DNA from: Theropithecus gelada
Taxonomy: Eukaryota; Chordata; Mammalia; Primates; Cercopithecidae
Length of the DNA: 64,000 nucleotides
Assembly: GCF_003255815.1 (NCBI RefSeq)
Contig: NC_037669.1
Coordinates: 135,929,558-135,993,557, forward strand
Direction of reading: 5' to 3'
Numbering within the stretch: the first letter of the stretch is position 1; every line of letters starts with the position of its first letter. The notes below the pieces were generated by a model. That model saw nothing but the letters and a program-made list of their open reading frames with translations, was not told the DNA's origin and made no database searches. Positions 46,196 through 61,619 of this stretch are shown here, piece by piece. The position numbers and the translations under genes are program-made.

Positions 46196-46619
46196 GCATC
46201 CTATAAGAGAGATACCATGCGATCCAGTGGAAGCTATCTGCTTGCCAGGATGCCCTTCTAGAACTGAGAAATGGAGGGCAATAAACCCACAGGTGTGAGT
46301 CCCGAAGCTCCTGTGAGACAACTGGTCAACCCCGCACATAGGGAAAGTGAGAGTGGGAAGAGTCAGAGAGCACCGTGAAGGTGAGAAAGGAAGGCCGGGG
46401 CCTGCGCTGGGCCTCATTCGGGTTCGGAGCACCCTGACCAGATGGCACTGCCAGCCCTGGCAAGTTCTAAGCATCAGAAAGGCACTTAGAAAACTCTGAG
46501 GAAGAGACTTCAGAGCACAGGAGTCCCTGATGTTGGGGTTTGGGGGAAGGACAGTGGATGGCATGGAGCCTGGGGCAAAAGCCCTGGTGGCCCTGGTCTA
46601 AGCATACTACTGACCTCCG

Positions 46620-46745
46620 TTTGCAAACTGCCTCCACTTACTGCTAAGCACCAGCCTCTACTTTCCCTTAGGCCAGTCTTTGTACATCCCTAGATCCCAG
46701 CATGGCATTTTGCATGTAAGAAGAGCTCAATAAAGTTTGTTAACT
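46620..46745 (+). mobile_element. L2 3'-end fragment
   Basis: Ends 'agcatggcattttgcatgta' then 'gctcaataaagtttgttaa', the L2 terminus. Confidence 0.6.
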
Positions 46746-46799
46746 GTTCCACACATAAATTTTACGGTTATTTTAATTAAAGGAAAAACTACACTATTT

Positions 46800-46950
46800 G
46801 TGGTCTAAATTAATACCACATGCTGTGGAAAGTCTGTCTGAGTCACAGGGTGATCACAGCAAGTCAACGGCAGACCTGAGATCAGGAGGTTACTAATCAG
46901 GTCCTTCTGATTCTGAACACTACCGCTTTCTACTATACCATGTGGCTCTG
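46800..46950 (-). mobile_element. MIR-like fragment
   Basis: 'gtcacagggtgatcacagca' then 'cctgagatcaggaggttact' resembles an antisense MIR core; weak. Confidence 0.35.
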
Positions 46951-47109
46951 GGCCCATCAAAAGTCATAAAGACCTGAACTTGGGAAGATTGGATTAGGTG
47001 AAACTCAAATATGGAATGGAGTCAAAAGAGGTCTCTGGTAGAAATCCCTAAAATAAAGAGTATACCACCAAACTATGGCTGCAATGGTAGGTCTCCCGGA
47101 GGAGAGGGA

Positions 47110-47670
47110 TCATTTGACTTTCTGCAAACTGTTCATCCAGACTGCTGTGGTTTGAAGACAAATCATCTGATACTCCTCCCAGAGAAGATGGAGTCTAATT
47201 CTCCTTCCCTGATGTGGGCTGGCTTTGGCAACTCATTCCTAATAACTTGAATGTAGCAAAAGAGACACTTAGTATCATCTGAGGTAGGTTAGAAAAGCAA
47301 CACAGCTCCTGCCTAGCTTTTTCTCTCTCTTGAAGGACATGTCTTGGAAGTCTCCCATCAACATATGAAAAACATCTGGCTATGCTGAAGCCACCCTACT
47401 GGGGAAATCATATAGAAATAGAGAGAGATGGCCATGAAGCACCAGTTGTTCCAGACCTCAGCTGTTTGCATCAACCACTAAACATGTGAGTAGAGAACAT
47501 TCAAATAATTTCATTCCTCCACCTTCAGCTGCCAAAGCTGATATCAAGTGGCTCAGAGACAGGGTGCTCCCCCCTGAGCCCTGTCTAAGTTACAGATTCA
47601 TAAGTAAAATATTGGTGTTTTTAGCCACTAATTCTTGAAGTAGTTTGTTCCATGGCATTGCATAAACTAG
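47110..47670 (+). mobile_element. Ancient LTR-like repeat
   Basis: 'ctgatgtgggctggctttgg' and 'tttttagccactaattcttg' with the end 'gcataaactagaaca' give the same layout as the element at 27.3 kb. Family not fixed. Confidence 0.55.
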
Positions 47671-48389
47671 AACATAGTCCAAACCAAAGGAGGTAAAAGA
47701 TTCCTGTCAAAAAGAGGAGGACAACTGCCAAATATTATTACTTGGAAGGATCATTTTCAGCATCTATAAATAACACATTTTTGCCTATTTTCTCCAGTAA
47801 AGGATATGACAAGTATACACATTCCTCCCTGCCAGGAACAAAAAGCCAGTAAAATAGGGGAAGTGTTTAGTGCCTATTAGAGCTGCCCATGAAATTTGAA
47901 CATGTTATTCTAAATGAGATTTTCACATTCAGTTCAAAATTACTTGAAATCAATTCAGCATTTTTTTTCCTTCCAGAACTTCTCTTTTGCTGGGATTTTA
48001 CCAGATTTTCGTGTTGGAGGAAAATTTTACTTTGTAGTCTATTTGTGAATATTCTGTTAATGTTATTTGTTTGCTCTACTTAGAAAATCCGTTGATTTTT
48101 TTCATAGCTCTGGAATATTCTTTACTGTTCCTAGGGCCTAGCTTGTATCTCCTGTAGTTTTTGCTCCCTACTCATATTTTTCCGTTGATGCCTCTCTTAG
48201 AATAACTGACTCTCAGTTTTGGTTTCTCCACTAAACCCTCTTGGATCATTCAAGCATGCTGCCCTGTATTTTTAAGTCCTTTCTCAGCCCTGTGCCATTC
48301 AACCTCCAAGGCCCTTGACCTGGTCCAGCACCATGAGCATCTTTTCTTTTCTGCCATCATCACTCTTCTGTCTCCATCTTCTTAATTTC

Positions 48390-49000
48390 TTTCATGAGTA
48401 ATCACAACGGTCTCCTAATTGGTCTCTTTGTTCCCAATATCTTCCTCCTGAAATCCAGGCACCACGTTGCTATATATCTTTCTAAAACACCCATCTCATC
48501 AAGTCAGGGGTTTAACACCACCAGCGTCAAGTCTAAGAGCACAATAGCCCAACGCTATTCCTGAGCTAATCACTATCCTCCCCTCCAGGTTCATCACCCC
48601 TTTCCTCTCCCCATAGCAAATTTTCTAGTCATAGCATTCTGCATATGGTTCCCTAAATACACCATGTTTTTCTGGGCTCCATCACATTTGAAAATAGTGC
48701 TCTCTCTCTCTTGCCCACCCTTCCTGCTGCACAATCACCTGTGGAATCCCTGTTTATCTTACAAAAATGCAACTCAGTTGTTCCCTCTTCTAGGACAACT
48801 TCCCTGACCCCTCTAGAAAGGCATTACTAGCTCCTCTACCTTGCACATGCTTCTGTTGCTGCACATGTCACAGTGAAGAAATCTGGGTATTTACAAGTCC
48901 ACCTCCCCTGCTAAACCATGAGCTCCTCAGGAGAAACCATCCTATTCATCACCTAGCACAAAGCCGTCTACACCAAAGAGGCTGAATAAATGATTTTTCA
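48390..49000 (+). mobile_element. L2 LINE fragment including the 3' end
   Basis: 'taattggtctctttgttccc', 'acaacttccctgacccctct', 'accatgagctcctcagg' and 'gctgaataaatg' follow the L2 order to its terminus. One of the longest L2 pieces here. Confidence 0.75.
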
Positions 49001-49189
49001 ACACATAGGACAGAATAAAATTAACAGCCAATCAGTGGAAGATTACCTGAATGATAGACCAAATATCTCTTTGAAAAAACAGCCTGTGGAAGCTAGCCAG
49101 GCAAATCTAAATGTATAAAGTTTCTGTCACAATAACAAAACTTAAATTTGATCCATAGCACTGTGGAAAGTGACTGAGCTGATTCAGTA

Positions 49190-49722
49190 AAAAGAAATTA
49201 CTGGGTATACACCCAGAGGATTATAAATCTATAAAGACACATGCACAAGTATGTTTATTGCAGCACTGTTCACAATAGCAAAGACTTGGAACCAACCCAA
49301 ATGCCCATCAGTGATAGACTGGATAAAGAAAATGAGGTACATGTGCACCATGGAGTACTATGCAGCCATAAAAAAGGATGAGTTCATGTCCTTTGCAGGG
49401 ACATGGATGAAGCTGGAAACCATCATTCTCAGCAAACTAACATAAGATCAGAAAACCAAACACCGCATGTTCTCACTCATAAGTCGGAGTTGAACAATGA
49501 AAACTCATGGACACAGGGAGGGGAACATCACATACCGGGGCCTGTCAGTGGGGGAGCAGTGTGTGATGGGGGACTAGGGGAGGAATAGCATTAGGAGAAA
49601 TACCTAATATAGATGACGGGTTGATGGGTGCAGAAAACCACCATGGCACATGTATACCTACATAACAAACCTGCATGTTCTGCACATGTAGCCGGAACTT
49701 AAAGTATAATGAGAAAAAAAAA
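49190..49722 (+). mobile_element. L1PA-type L1, 5'-truncated, last ~530 bp
   Basis: It covers the very end of ORF2 (a frame containing YMCTMEYYAAIKKDEFMSF is readable) and the primate L1 3' UTR, ending in an A-rich tail at about 49712-49722. Too truncated to move. Confidence 0.93.
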
Positions 49723-49959
49723 GAGATGAGGAGGTGGAGGGCCAACTCAATATAAACCATCTAAAAAGTAAGTTTTGTTGTTAGCTCATGTAATTCTGGT
49801 TAAAATTAACAAGGATTATGAGCTCTAAGAGGTGGAAAGTCATTTCTATCTTGTCCTTAACTCTGGTCCAATCCTTTCTTAGATTACTAGGTCTGAGTTT
49901 CATGTTCAAACTTCCATAAAAATGGAATGAAGTCACATGGAGCCCAAAGAAGAAAAACA

Positions 49960-50440
49960 GAAATTATTAAGATTTGAAAACAGGATTGATAAGAAAACAT
50001 TAAAGATATTAGAGAAACAATTTCGCTAGTAGGAATTACTCAAAAATATTAATTATGTGTGCAAAAGATTAGCTACAAGTTTATAGAAGCATTATTTTAA
50101 ATTATAAACAAAATGAAAAACAAGTGACCAAAATAGGAGATCATATCTTTAAACATCAATACTTTTGATAGACAAGATAGGAAAGTATAAGCATGGAATT
50201 ATGTTCAATGATACAGTTATTGAACATCAGATTATAGTATATGTAGTAAAATTCTATTTTTATAAATCTACACATGTATAAATATGCATAGATAAAAGTC
50301 TGAAAGAGAATACAGTAAAATGTTGGCAATGATTATCTCTGGAATTTGATTTTTTTTCATTTTGCTCATCTACATTTTCCATGTTTTCTAAAATCATCAT
50401 GTGTTGCTGTATAATTTTTTAAATTTAAAGTAATTTAAAT
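49960..50440 (+). mobile_element. Old L1 3' region (L1ME-like)
   Basis: 'tatagaagcattattttaaa' and 'ggcaatgattatctctggaa' followed by a T-rich 'ttttccatgttttctaaaat' resemble an L1ME 3' end. Confidence 0.5.
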
Positions 50441-50918
50441 TAAATGGTAGAAACTGGCACATGTTAGCAGTGGATATAATCAGGAAACCTCTATAGTCTT
50501 AGTTTCCTGGGAGCATAAAGTAAATATACCAGTGAATTAGACATAAAACCAAAGGTAGGCTAGGGTGAATACGGGAGATCCCACAATGCCAGGCGAACAA
50601 GTTGGGTCATTATTCTGTAAGCAATATGGAACTTTGAAACTTTTTCTTCACAGGAATGGCTCCAATATAGTTGTTATTTAGACAGATATTTGATGGGTAA
50701 CACTGGGCTTGGTGACTAATTGGGATGGTAGAAAGACAGGAAAGCAGCAGGCAGTGTTTACTACTATAAGGTTTGAAGCCTAAGACATTGGGCAGAAGTG
50801 ATGGGTTAAATAGGCTAGAGAAAGAGGAGAGGAAAAAAATTGCAAACGCAGAAGGAAAGTATGAGTGAGCTGGACTCTGGACTTGTGCTCCAGCAGCCTT
50901 GCAACAGCTACTGTTGAC

Positions 50919-51439
50919 CAGGGGTCCCCAAACCCCTGGAACCAGTTCCTGGCCTGTAAGGAACCAGGTCACACAGCAGGAGGTGAGCAGCGGGCAAGCC
51001 TGTGAAGCTTCATCTACATTTACAGTTGCCCCCTGTGGCTCACATTACCACCTGAGCTCGAGCTCGGCTTCCTGTCAGATCAGCAGTGGCATAGCATTCT
51101 CATAGGAGCACAATTCCTTTTGTGAATTGCACATGCAAGGGATCTAGGTTGAATGCTCCTTATGAGAACCTAATACCTGATAATCTGTCACTGTCTCCCA
51201 TCAGCCCCTGATGGCTGTCTAGTTGCAGGAAAACAAGCTCAGAGTTCTCACTGATTCTATCTTATGGTGAGTTATATAATTATTTTATTATATATTACAA
51301 TGTAGTAATACTAGAAATAAAGTGCACGATAAACGTAATGTGCTTGAATTATCCCGAAACCATCCCCACCACCCTGGTCCATGGAAAAACTGTCTTCCAA
51401 GAAACCAGTCCCTGGTGCCAAAAAGGTTGGGGACCACTG
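50919..51439 (+). mobile_element. MER1A-type hAT-Charlie nonautonomous transposon, full length
   Basis: It runs from CAGGGGTCCCCAAACCCC to its diverged inverted partner GGTTGGGGACCACTG. A perfect 8-bp duplication CTGTTGAC (50911-50918 and 51440-51447) flanks it, the length hAT transposases make. The longer internal region favours MER1A over MER1B. Confidence 0.93.
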
Positions 51440-51447
51440 CTGTTGAC

Positions 51448-52626
51448 TCTTGGGAACTTGATGTGGATTCGTTTTAGAGGACAAAAGAGTGTTAATGCAT
51501 GTGAAGTTTACACAATTCTTGTAAACTTCAGATTCCCTAGACCAGTATTACATTTCAGAGACCAAATTTAACAAAGCAGCTCTGAATCCACATAAATGTC
51601 CAGTAATTTGAGATAAATAAATTAAATGAATGTTGTTGATGTTCTGTTTCAATAGTCAAATTTTCCTTTTCACAATGAAGAATTCCTGGAATGAAACCCA
51701 GAGAAATATCTGTCAAGGAATCGGAAGAAATAATATAGAAAGTAATTTCTTTAATCTCAAGTATCTAAAGCTGAAAAGGCATTAAACAATCACAAAAACT
51801 GTAGGGAAAGAAAAGCAAAGGAAAATGAGAAGCATAATACTTTAATTCTCTTTGTTGATATTTTAAGATAATTCTTTACTAATTTATTCTTTGCTCTTTT
51901 CCAAAGAGATAGCTTGTTTCATCACCTTAATGTATTTAAAGTCATTTATAATTATTTCAGAAAAGCTTTGTTGGTTCATTCCAAACTGGATTTTAGTGAG
52001 AAAGCACTGAGTGGAATGCTGATGTGTCTTCTCATTGGATCTCCAATCCAAAAACTGGTACAATGAAACTTCATTCTGTGTAATCACTAACCTCAAAGGA
52101 CATGTTATTGATTAAGCACATAAGTCTAGTTTGTACTCCAAATATTTAAAAGAATGAGAGGTGTTCAAATAGAAGAGTCTATCCACTTATTAAAAAAATA
52201 GACTAGTAGTCTATTTTACACTAGACTACTCAAGAAGAAATCTCTCAATGTTCTTTCAAAAAGCCATTTGACACTGATACTCTGTGAGGAAATGACCTAC
52301 TCACCCCTCAACACTATAATGAGGACAGGCAGATTGAAATTTAGAAATTTGAATTCATTTCTTCTCTAACCTTTCCAGGAAGAGAGAAGGCTGTAGACCC
52401 AGAGATGTTCAAGCTTTGATTATGAATACCACCCAGTCCTCTTCACATAAGCCAAGCAGATAAATTCATCATCTGGATTTGAATAGAGGCTTTTTTTTAA
52501 AAGACAGAATTGCACCCACCCAACATATGTCATCAAAGTATCAGTTTCCAAATGAGATATCAGAGAGAAAAGCTGAGAAGAAGATCTGAGAAGCATTACC
52601 CACCAGTGATAGGGAGAAATGCCTTA
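51448..52626. other. Single-copy AT-rich sequence
   Basis: No repeat or gene recognised apart from a short palindrome at 52195-52217. Confidence 0.4.
52195..52217. repeat. Short palindrome
   Basis: AAAATAGACT and its exact reverse complement are separated by AGT. Confidence 0.97.
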
Positions 52627-52634
52627 AGAAATGT

Positions 52635-53105
<471 letters not shown>

Positions 53106-54285
53106 CATGTCATTATAAGGCTTGTAATATTCTCCTTATATCATTGATTCCTAATAGAGCAGTTGTACTTGAAAACACCTCAAAAGGAACACAATCCTGT
53201 AACTTTACCCAGTGCTGTAATGCTTGCCACAGACTGCATCTCTTTCCACAGCTGCATCCCTTGCCCCTGCCTAGTAGCTTCTCCTTTAGTTTGCCTCCCA
53301 TTTCTCAGGACCAGAGGAATCATTGAAGTCAACACTTCTCAGGCCCATCCTGAGTGTCTGTTGGCTAGAACTTGTTGGAAGTGGCTCTCTCAGGCTCCTG
53401 TCTTTCATATGATATGCACTCTAGTTCATGGTTCCTGTATGCAGAGCAGGGATGCTGAGATTGATCCTCCTTAAGACACATACACAGGCCGGACCTTCAT
53501 CTGTGCTCGACACCTCTATGCCTGTGATCACCACCTTGGCTTGGTCTAACATTCCTCAGATTCTTACAACTGGGATCCTTTAGGAGTTCAAGGTCCAAGG
53601 ACCTTAGGATTGATTTTTGCCAAGCCCCCAGAAGAAGGGCAATGGAGAAAAACTCTACATGGTCATATAAGCAAAGCAACAGGGTAAATACATGCATGTT
53701 CATGGAGTTTTCATTTTATTCAAAGGCTTGGAGAAACAAAATGTGGAAAGTATCTGATAATTAGAACAATTTTATAAAAGTTAACATAGATATATTACAG
53801 ACTAGAATAAAAATTCATGTATATTTTTAAGATAAAACTAGAGGATCAACAGATATGTCAGTGACCTGCTTCAGGCCAGGCTCTCCATCTCCTCACAGGG
53901 GTGCATGCCTTCTTCTCCCCCTGTGGAAGTGCCTCAGGGATGAAAGTAGAGAGAACTCTCAGGGCATGCTCAAGGCCATGACTTCTACTCCAGCCATGTG
54001 CTTTTTCTGCCCTAAGGAGTTTGCTACATGGAACCTCACAGGCCAAAAAAGGCATTGGGTGAATGATTTAGATAAGCTCTCTGCAGGAAGGACCTCTGCT
54101 TCTTTTCTCACAAAGGGAATGGAAAATTTTCAAGAGGAAATTATCGAGTGTGGACTTAAGGGAAAAGAGCCCCTAAGCTGCTCCTATTCAAGACCTGACT
54201 GAAAGAGCCAAGAAAATCCTCAAGGTTTCACACATGAATCAGCCCAACTCATCAGAAAGGGTGTCCATTTAGGGTTCTGCATTAA
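53106..54285. other. Single-copy sequence
   Basis: No repeat or gene recognised. A 115-codon open frame at 53855-54202 has no known domain. Confidence 0.4.
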
Positions 54286-54289
54286 TAAG

Positions 54290-54446
54290 GACAGTTTGAG
54301 CCAGTTAATTCTTTGTTGTGAGGGGGATATCCTATGCCCTTTGGAATGTTTAGCAGCATCCCTGGATTCTACCTACAAGATCCTCAGTTGTGACAACCCA
54401 AAGTGTCTCTAGACATTGCCAGTGTGCCCAGGGTTAAAAACCACTG
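54290..54446 (-). mobile_element. MER20-type hAT-Charlie transposon
   Basis: 'taattctttgttgtgagggg', 'gtttagcagcatccctgg', 'agttgtgacaaccc' and 'ctagacattgcc' are in MER20 order; ends 'ttaaaaaccactg'. Confidence 0.85.
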
Positions 54447-54511
54447 AGTTAGGGGAACACAGTTGTAGCTTAGCCAATAATCAAATATTTGTTTTCTTAG
54501 AGTATCTTCTG

Positions 54512-54551
54512 CTATAGATATAGATATAGATATGTAGATATATAGATATGA
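54512..54551. repeat. (GATATA)n microsatellite
   Basis: About six imperfect six-base units. Confidence 0.9.
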
Positions 54552-55039
54552 CCTAGGACTTAGAGAGGGTGCTATGGCTATAGTAGATGGAGTAAAATTC
54601 AGGATGTGATGATTCAGATTCCTGTGCTGGCCACCATCCTCAGAACTAACACTACCTGAGCTGAGTACCTCAACAAAAGGCAGAGGGCCACGTACAGCTG
54701 CACAGGCTAGGCACTGAACAATTCCAGACAGTGCCCTTCACACAGTTTATGATGTGAATGGAGCTCCTGGAGTCGTGCAATGAAGCAGCCTTGGATGTTT
54801 CAGTGTTTCAGCCATCTGTCTCCTGTCTGTAGAAAATGTCTTGGAAGAAGGAAAAATAAAACTAGTAAACAGTATATATGGGTCAGGAAATCATGAATCA
54901 CTGTCTCAGCTTTAAAATGGGATACCACTTCCAGATGGCATCACATTCTCAAAAGTTAAAACAAAGCTTCAAATCTGAAAAATCTTGTAAAAAATGTTTC
55001 TTTTTAACACTTCTGTTTTGTTGCCAGGACTCTGCTGGG

Positions 55040-55280
55040 TTACTGGAAAGCTGTAGAGAAGCTACATGGTGCAATGGAGTGAGCTGGGGATTCCCCATGA
55101 GAAGGCTAAGATTCGAATCACGTTTCTACACCTAAGAGGTGTTTTGGTCCTTTGACAAGTTACTTAACCCCTGAGCCAGTTTTCTACTGATACACTGAAG
55201 AACGTTAACAGTTACTCCTGCCCCAGAGTGTTGTGAGGATTAACAAAGAAATGATCCATGATTGCACACATGTGTTGTAA
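55040..55280 (+). mobile_element. MIR element
   Basis: 'gctaagattcgaatcacg', 'ctttgacaagttacttaacc' and 'agtgttgtgaggattaac' give a full MIR order. Confidence 0.75.
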
Positions 55281-55609
55281 AGGGTAAAGCAAAACACAAA
55301 TGCTGCTCAATTTGACAGATAGCTGGGGTCACTCGATAGCTTGCTGAAGATTTGAGACTGTTCTTCCAGATGTCAAAGATATTTATATTCTAAAAGGTGT
55401 TCATTTTTAACATTTTTTGAAATCTTCTCACTCGTGTAATTTTAAGTACAGTTGTTCACAGCTTGTATTATTTTATGCTTATAGATTATAGAGGTTATCT
55501 TATTGACAGAGAGCTAAATAGTCTAATCACTGGAATATTGAAAGAAAACAGCACTTTATAGAAACTTGTTCAAAGTTTACCCAAAAGAAGGTACAATTGT
55601 CTGCCCTTA

Positions 55610-56650
55610 GCTTAATAATACTTTTTTTCTAATTACAGAAGCAATATATGATCATTCTTCTTTTCTCTACCAAAAAGTAAAGTCATGAATGTTCCATATT
55701 TATGAACTGTTATCTCACCAACTTTTCATTTTTACCTTATACCCATCTATTCTTTTAACTTCCTAATTCTTAGAAGTAGAATTATAAAAATAAAGAATTG
55801 AATTTTTTTTTTTTTTTTTTTTTGAGACAGGGTCTCACTCTGTTACCCAAGCTGGAGTTGTGCAGTGGTGAAATCACAACTCACTACAGCCTTGACTTCC
55901 CAGGCTCAAGCAATCCTCCTGCCTCAGCTTCCTAAGTAACTGCACCTACAGGCAAACACCACCATGCACAGCTAATTTTTTCTAATTTTTGTAGAGACGG
56001 GGTCTCCTTATGTTGCCCAAGCTGGTCTCAAACTCCTGGGCTAAAGCGATCCTCCCATCTTGGCCTCACAAAGTACTAGGATTGCAAACGTGAGCCACTG
56101 TTCCTGGCCTGAATTTTCAAAGATCCTGGCTTCAATTTGCTTTCCAGAAAGAATTACATCAATTTGCACACATTTTAGCAATATGAGAATGTACCTAAAT
56201 GTTAACATATTTATTCTAATTTGCATATATTTGATTTATGATTTTATTAGTCATTAATATCTCTTCTTATGTTTATGTGCTCTGCATATTTATTTTATGG
56301 GGCATTTGTGTTAATAATTGATTTTTATGAATATATATTAAGTATATTAATCATTTGTCTCTCACATTTGGGTAATGGGCTTCCCAGTCTATTATTTTCT
56401 TCATTCAATATTATGTGATTTCTTAACACTAAAGAATTTAGTTTTTATGTAATCAAAACTATTGCTATTTTTCCTTTGATTTTTTTCTATTGCTTTTAAG
56501 TTAGAAAAACTGTTTTTTATCCTGGGATCAAACATTTAAAGTCACCTCTGTCATCTTTATGCTTTGTATAGTTTTATTATTTTTGTTTTACACCTAAAAT
56601 TCACATTGGCTTACTGCGCCAAGGAAGAGAGGATTCCAAAACAGATAAAT
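55610..56650 (-). mobile_element. Old L1-like T-rich fragment, split by an Alu
   Basis: T-rich sequence on both sides of the Alu at 55806-56109 resembles decayed antisense L1M. Low confidence. Confidence 0.35.
55806..56109 (-). mobile_element. Old Alu (AluJ-like), antisense
   Basis: Diverged antisense Alu with a 21-base T run and 'gagccactgttcctggcc' end. Confidence 0.9.
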
Positions 56651-56681
56651 ACAAACAAAATGATTTTAAAACTCCAAATTC

Positions 56682-56886
56682 AGCCGGGCGCGGTGGCTCA
56701 AGCCTGTAATCCCAGTACTTTGGGAGGCCGAGACGGGTGGATCACGAGGTCAGGAGATCGAGACCATCCTGGCTAACACGGGGAAACCCCGTCNNNNNNN
56801 NNNNNNNNNNNNNNNNNNNNNNNNNNNNNNNNNNNNNNNNNNNNNNNNNNNNNNNNNNNNNNNNNNNNNNNNNNNNNNNNNNNNNN

Positions 56887-56927
<41 letters not shown>
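56682..56927 (+). mobile_element. AluY, Old World monkey-like, containing an assembly gap
   Basis: The left arm carries 'GGCTCAAGCC' and is intact up to 'AACCCCGTC'. It then meets 93 Ns and resumes in a 41-base A run. The duplication CTCCAAATTC (56672-56681 and 56932-56941) is perfect. A complete Alu would need about 175 bases plus tail where the gap stands. Confidence 0.93.
56794..56886. other. Assembly gap (93 N)
   Basis: Unknown bases. Proteins translated across it are meaningless. Confidence 1.
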
Positions 56928-56929
<2 letters not shown>

Positions 56930-57139
56930 ACCTCCAAATTCTTGGCTTTGAATACAAAAGTAGGCTCTATAAACTCAGATTGGAAGCAGCAATCTTGAAG
57001 GCAGGGTCCTTTAGATTTTTTAAGAGCTGAATATTTCAAGAGGTAATAGCTTTGCGTTCAAAAAGCAAAAGCCTGAAATACTTGGGGCCCAGATTTTAAA
57101 TCATGAACCAGAAAGCAGAGAAGCACCAGAGAGATCTCA

Positions 57140-59625
<2,486 letters not shown>

Positions 59626-59629
59626 TTTC

Positions 59630-59770
59630 GTTTTCCTTTTACAGATAAGGCCCAGAGAAAGGTGGTCATTTGCCCGAAGTAACAACAGATCTCTGGCAAA
59701 GGTAGAATAGGAATTCAGGACTGCCGAGTCCCAGCCCAGGACCCTTTCTACTGAAATTCTGCCCTTCTCT
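59630..59770 (-). mobile_element. MIR fragment
   Basis: 'acagataaggcccagagaaa' then 'gaattcaggactgccgag' resembles an antisense MIR. Confidence 0.5.
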
Positions 59771-60520
59771 CTTCCACTATCTCCCTTGGAGGTGGCAGGA
59801 AGAAGTAGCACTCTTGGGCGAAGAGAGGCAGCATCTTTACTACCTGTGTTCTACAGCAGTCACAGGTTTTGGGGACCCCTAAATCCATGAGAATGTCAAG
59901 AGTCCCCCAGAAGCTTAACTAATCCACAAAGATTTCAGAGTTTAATTTTTAGTGTGACTATTCCTTTTAATTAACCGATTGAGTCATTTTTCTCAAGCTT
60001 TCTAATATCTCCCCCAAATAATAGCTGAATTGCAAAGCCACAAAATGGAGAGTATTTAATCAAGTGCTTCCTTTTAGAAATAATTCAAGGAAAAATAAAT
60101 AGGATGTCTTACGTCATTCACCTAATTGGGTTAATCTCCCAATAGGCCCTCCTTCCATTATGCAAGTAACAGAAAAGAAAACAGAATCCTCTATTTTTCA
60201 ATGTGAATAATACATCGTTTCTAAACAACAGACCTTAAGGAATCATTTCACCCTCAAGCTAGCTAGCTCAAGCTTTAAAAAAAGAGTGTCACATTACTTA
60301 ATTTTTTTTCAAATTTCTTTTTAGAACACACATCATAAATTCTAAAAACAGATTTTCATGTGTGGCAGTACTAACACTTTAACAGAAGAATAGTTGGGTC
60401 TATGCCTTCATTTCTTTATTATTTGACTTATATTTAGATGATTCCCATCGTCTGAATGGGATAAGCTAAGCTGGTTCATTTTTATGTCGTATATAGAATT
60501 GCCAGATTACAATACTACAC
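59771..60520. other. Single-copy AT-rich sequence
   Basis: No repeat or gene recognised. Confidence 0.4.
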
Positions 60521-60572
60521 TCTGCGTGTGTGTGTGGGGTGTGTGTGTGGGGTGTGTGTGTGTGTGTGTGTT
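60521..60572. repeat. Interrupted (TG)n microsatellite
   Basis: TG runs separated twice by GGGG. Confidence 0.95.
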
Positions 60573-60599
60573 AGAAGTCCCAGAATACTGTCTCCCTTA

Positions 60600-60740
60600 C
60601 CTTACAAACAGGAGGAGAAATGAAATACAATGAGGTCCTGGACACACCTGAAGTCATGGAGCTAATTAGCCTCAGAGCCAGAAATAGAACCTACATCTCC
60701 TGACCCCCCAGAATGTATGCTGCTGATCATTCTCACAGAG
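60600..60740 (-). mobile_element. MIR fragment
   Basis: 'acaaacaggaggagaaatga' then 'agagccagaaatagaacc' in antisense order. Confidence 0.5.
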
Positions 60741-60929
60741 TGAATACAGCATCCTTCATCATCAATTTCTATTAGTTGTCATTTGCTATGTGAAAATTAT
60801 AGTACCATTATTTCTAATAAATATTTAGCCCTCATAATTATACACCATTACTTTATACATTGTGTAAATCAGAATAGATATACCTTGTAAGTGACTTTTC
60901 TTCACCTTTAAAATATCACAGTTGTTATA

Positions 60930-61100
60930 GAGCAGAGGGAATAGAGCTCAGGTTTAGGAGTCAGAAACAGAATTTAAACCTCAATTCTGTTGTTTGTAAG
61001 ATTGGTAAAGTTGTGTAAGTTACTTGAGACACTTAAGTCGTTTGAGACTTCATTTTCTCATCCAAAAATAGGATAATTAATAACTACTTTTGTAAAATTA
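60930..61100 (+). mobile_element. MIR fragment
   Basis: 'tttaggagtcagaaacagaa', 'gttacttgagaca' and 'gagacttcattttctcatc' in sense order. Confidence 0.55.
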
Positions 61101-61179
61101 GTGCAAATCCCCAAACATAGTGTCTGGATTTGTGGGAGGGGGGTCTTTTTGATATTTGAAATCTACCAATTTTCTGGTC

Positions 61180-61325
61180 TAAATTTATTAACTCATTAAA
61201 TATTTATTAGGCACGTTTTATATGCCAGACATTGTTCTAGGCGCTGGATATACAATAGTGAACCAGGCAGACCATATTCTGCCCTTTTTCTGGCAAAGAG
61301 AAGACAGGCAACAGATAAATAAGAA
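61180..61325 (+). repeat. Ancient interspersed repeat fragment
   Basis: 'tatatgccagacattgttct' and 'aggcgctggatatacaatag' recall a common ancient mammalian repeat; family not assigned. Confidence 0.5.
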
Positions 61326-61619
61326 TATATATAAGGAAACAATATAACATACTTAAGTAAACAACATAATGTCAGAGGATAGAAGTTCCTATGAAGGAAA
61401 TAGCTAGATGTTGGAAAACCCTTGGGATGGGGAAGGGTTGTAACTTAGTGTTAAGGAAGGCCACACTGAGGGAAGAACATTTGACTTGAAACCTAAAATA
61501 TGAGGTACTTTTTCTCCATGGGAAAAGCTGGAGAAAAAGCATCTCAGGTACAGGAAGAGCAAATGCAAAGAATACAAGCAAGAATAAAGTTGACATATTT
61601 AAGAAACAAGAAACGACTA

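Noticed and set aside
56737..57039. Open frames across 56.8-57.0 kb
   Set aside because: They are artefacts of the N gap and poly(A)/poly(T) run.
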